Assembly (NCBI RefSeq): GCF_030315685.1
Contig: NZ_JASXSI010000003.1
Location: forward strand, 248,001-312,000
Direction of reading: 5' to 3'
Length of the DNA stretch: 64,000 nt
Origin: Gordonia sp. ABSL11-1
Lineage (GTDB): Bacteria; Actinomycetota; Actinomycetes; Mycobacteriales; Mycobacteriaceae
Shown here: positions 62,523 to 64,000 of the stretch, in pieces
How the letters are laid out: each line of letters begins with the position of its first letter
Position numbering within the stretch: position 1 is the first letter of the stretch
The notes under the pieces: generated by a model
Told to the model about the DNA's origin: nothing
The model's input: only the letters and a program-made list of their open reading frames with translations
Databases searched by the model: none
Translations under genes and position numbers: made by a program

Positions 62523-63922
62523 TCGGTCGGCGGCGAATCGGCGGCGACGGTTTCCCGTATGCGCTGGCGCTGCTCGGGGCCGGGGCGATGTTCATGGAGA
62601 TCCTGGACGCGACGATCGTGGCGACCGCTTTGCCTGCCATCGCCGCCGATCTCGGTGTCCGCCCGCTCGATGCGGCGGTCGTGGTCACGTCGTACCTGAT
62701 CACCCTGGCGATCCTGATCCCGTTGTCGGGGTGGGTGGCGGATCGGTTCGGTGTCCGTCGGGTGTTCTTGATCGCCGGCGCCGTGTTCACCGCGGCATCG
62801 GCCGCGTGCGCCGTGGCGCCGGACCTGACGACCCTCGTGGTCATGCGGGTGCTGCAGGCCGCCGGTGGGGCGATGATGGTGCCGGTCGGGCGGCTCGCGG
62901 TGTTACGCACGGTCGAACGGGGGCAGTTGGTCCGGGCCATCGCATACCTGACCTGGCCTGCATTGATCGCACCGGTGGTGGCGCCGCTGATCGGCGGTCT
63001 GATCGTCACGCACACCGACTGGCGGGTGATCTTCGCGATCAACATCCCGATCGGGATCGTCGGGCTCGGGGCGGCGGTGATCTGGTGTCGCCCGTCGGAG
63101 ACCGGCGACGCGCGCCGGCGTCTTGATCTCCTCGGGGTCGCGTTGACCACGTTGGCGGTCGCCTCGGCGATACTGGCGGCGCAAGAGGTCTCGGCGGACC
63201 GGCCGCGCGGGGTCGTGGTGGCGGCATGGCTCGTCGGTGCGGTCATCGTGGGTGGGCTGGCTGTTCGACGGATGCGGACGTCGTCGTACCCGTTGCTGAA
63301 TCTGGACGTGCTGCGGGTGCATTCATTTGCGTCGGTGGTGGGGTTCGGGACGGTGTACCGCCTGGTGATCAGCGCGGTGCCATTCCTGTTGCCGTTGATG
63401 TTCCAACTGCAGTTCGGCTGGTCCCCGGTCGCCGCGGGTGCGATGGTGACGGCCCTGTTCCTGGGCAACGTGGTCATCAAACCGTTGACGACGCCGATGA
63501 TGCGCCGCTGGGGAATCCGGCGGGTGCTGATGGTGGATCTGCTGGTGTCGGTCATCGCCTTCGGGGCGATCGCCGGACTCGGGCCGGACTCCGCGGGGGC
63601 GATCATCGCGATCGTTCTGGTCGTGTCGGGCTCGCTGCGGTCGATCGGCTTCTCGGCGTACAACACGCTCGCGTTCGCCGACGTCGAGTCGTCGGAGTTG
63701 AGCGATGCGAACGCCCTCCACGCTGCCGTCCAGGAACTCGGTTCGGCGTTCGGGGTGGCGCTCGGCGCCGTGGCCGTCTCGGCGTTCGCCGCGCTCGATG
63801 TGCTACCCGCGGGCGCATATTCGGCTGCGTTCCTCCTGCTCGCCGTGCTGATGCTGGTGTGCGTCGTGGGCGCGTTCCGTCTGCCGGACCGGGCTGGGGA
63901 GAGGGCCGTCGGACCAGCCTGA
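62519..63922 (+). CDS. DHA2-type MFS transporter
   Basis: A 467-residue transporter of the EmrB/QacA class, with about 14 hydrophobic segments. Seen: MFMEILDATIVATALPAIAADLGV, the family's motif D1-like start; SGWVADRFGVRRVFLIAG (motif A); VPVGRLAVLRTVERGQLVRA; and LIGGLIVTHTDWRVIFAINIPIGIVGL (motif C region). Such proteins usually export drugs or metabolites by proton exchange; in this setting it could move a sugar alcohol. GTG start overlapping the previous stop by 4 bases. Confidence 0.87.
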   Translation: MIGRRRIGGDGFPYALALLGAGAMFMEILDATIVATALPAIAADLGVRPLDAAVVVTSYLITLAILIPLSGWVADRFGVRRVFLIAGAVFTAASAACAVAPDLTTLVVMRVLQAAGGAMMVPVGRLAVLRTVERGQLVRAIAYLTWPALIAPVVAPLIGGLIVTHTDWRVIFAINIPIGIVGLGAAVIWCRPSETGDARRRLDLLGVALTTLAVASAILAAQEVSADRPRGVVVAAWLVGAVIVGGLAVRRMRTSSYPLLNLDVLRVHSFASVVGFGTVYRLVISAVPFLLPLMFQLQFGWSPVAAGAMVTALFLGNVVIKPLTTPMMRRWGIRRVLMVDLLVSVIAFGAIAGLGPDSAGAIIAIVLVVSGSLRSIGFSAYNTLAFADVESSELSDANALHAAVQELGSAFGVALGAVAVSAFAALDVLPAGAYSAAFLLLAVLMLVCVVGAFRLPDRAGERAVGPA

Positions 63923-63941
63923 ATGAGCGTCCACATCAGAA

Positions 63942-63962
63942 TGTCTTGACAAAGTCTTGACA
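63942..63962 (+). promoter_or_regulatory. double TGTCTTGACA/AGTCTTGACA site and promoter of the next gene
   Basis: TGTCTTGACA (63942-63951) and AGTCTTGACA (63953-63962) adjoin with one base between. The TTGACA of the second is also a good -35 element, followed after 16 bases by TATTAC. AGGAGAGT at 63992-63999 is the ribosome binding site of a gene starting just beyond the window. Confidence 0.7.
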
Positions 63963-64000
63963 GCGATGGTGTGACGGGTATTACATCATCGCAGGAGAGT

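Overview
This is chromosomal DNA of a GC-rich actinobacterium of the order Mycobacteriales. Gene order around sahH-tmk-mtrA-mtrB-lpqB-comF-hpf-secA1, then an Rv3235-like gene, a wax-ester synthase/DGAT homologue, an Rv3231c-like gene, an Rv3230c-like reductase and desA3-type desaturases, matches the Mycobacterium tuberculosis Rv3248c-Rv3229c neighbourhood. Gene content (PE/PPE/EspG/Esx genes, a large inositol locus, tandem desaturases) suggests Gordonia or a close relative; the genus is an inference. No rRNA, tRNA or CRISPR was seen.

Region by region. 1-1,429: a partial alpha/beta hydrolase and a DedA membrane protein. 1,830-11,315: a 9.5-kb integrated element resembling phiRv1 of M. tuberculosis. 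It carries a large serine integrase, an excisionase-like helix-turn-helix protein, a prim-pol/RecA-fold replication protein beside a nine-copy GGGACGC array, a WhiB-HNH protein and a fused prohead protease-major capsid protein, but no recognisable terminase, portal or tail genes. It therefore looks like a capsid-encoding phage satellite or reduced prophage. It splits an EspI-like ATPase gene; deleting the element at a CC core rejoins a 501-codon reading frame.

11,316-19,800: an accessory type VII secretion (ESX) locus: the 5' half of the EspI-like gene, a family III CoA-transferase, two YbaB/EbfC-like proteins, an EspC-like/EspA-like pair, PE, PPE, EspG, EsxB-like and EsxA-like genes. No Ecc core genes lie in the window. 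19,957-34,151: housekeeping block: amino-acid permease, adenosylhomocysteinase, thymidylate kinase, the MtrAB-LpqB signalling operon, ComF, ribosome hibernation factor, SecA1.

34,368-36,203: a scar containing a 13E12-type HNH endonuclease, a frameshifted IS481-like transposase remnant and the tail of an AAA ATPase. 36,269-46,589: lipid-metabolism block with a dehydrogenase, a WS/DGAT homologue with a degenerate active site, a 2Fe-2S reductase and two tandem membrane desaturases. The reductase and the first desaturase share an operator-like motif. 46,718-63,922: myo-inositol catabolism and related sugar-alcohol genes: two regulators (LysR, LacI), an IolT-type transporter, iolA/mmsA, iolG, iolD, iolB, an aldolase, iolC, three further Gfo/Idh/MocA oxidoreductases, a TIM-barrel isomerase and a DHA2-type MFS protein. 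TGTCNTGACA-type sites recur in three intergenic regions and probably mark one repressor's regulon. iolE is not in the window.
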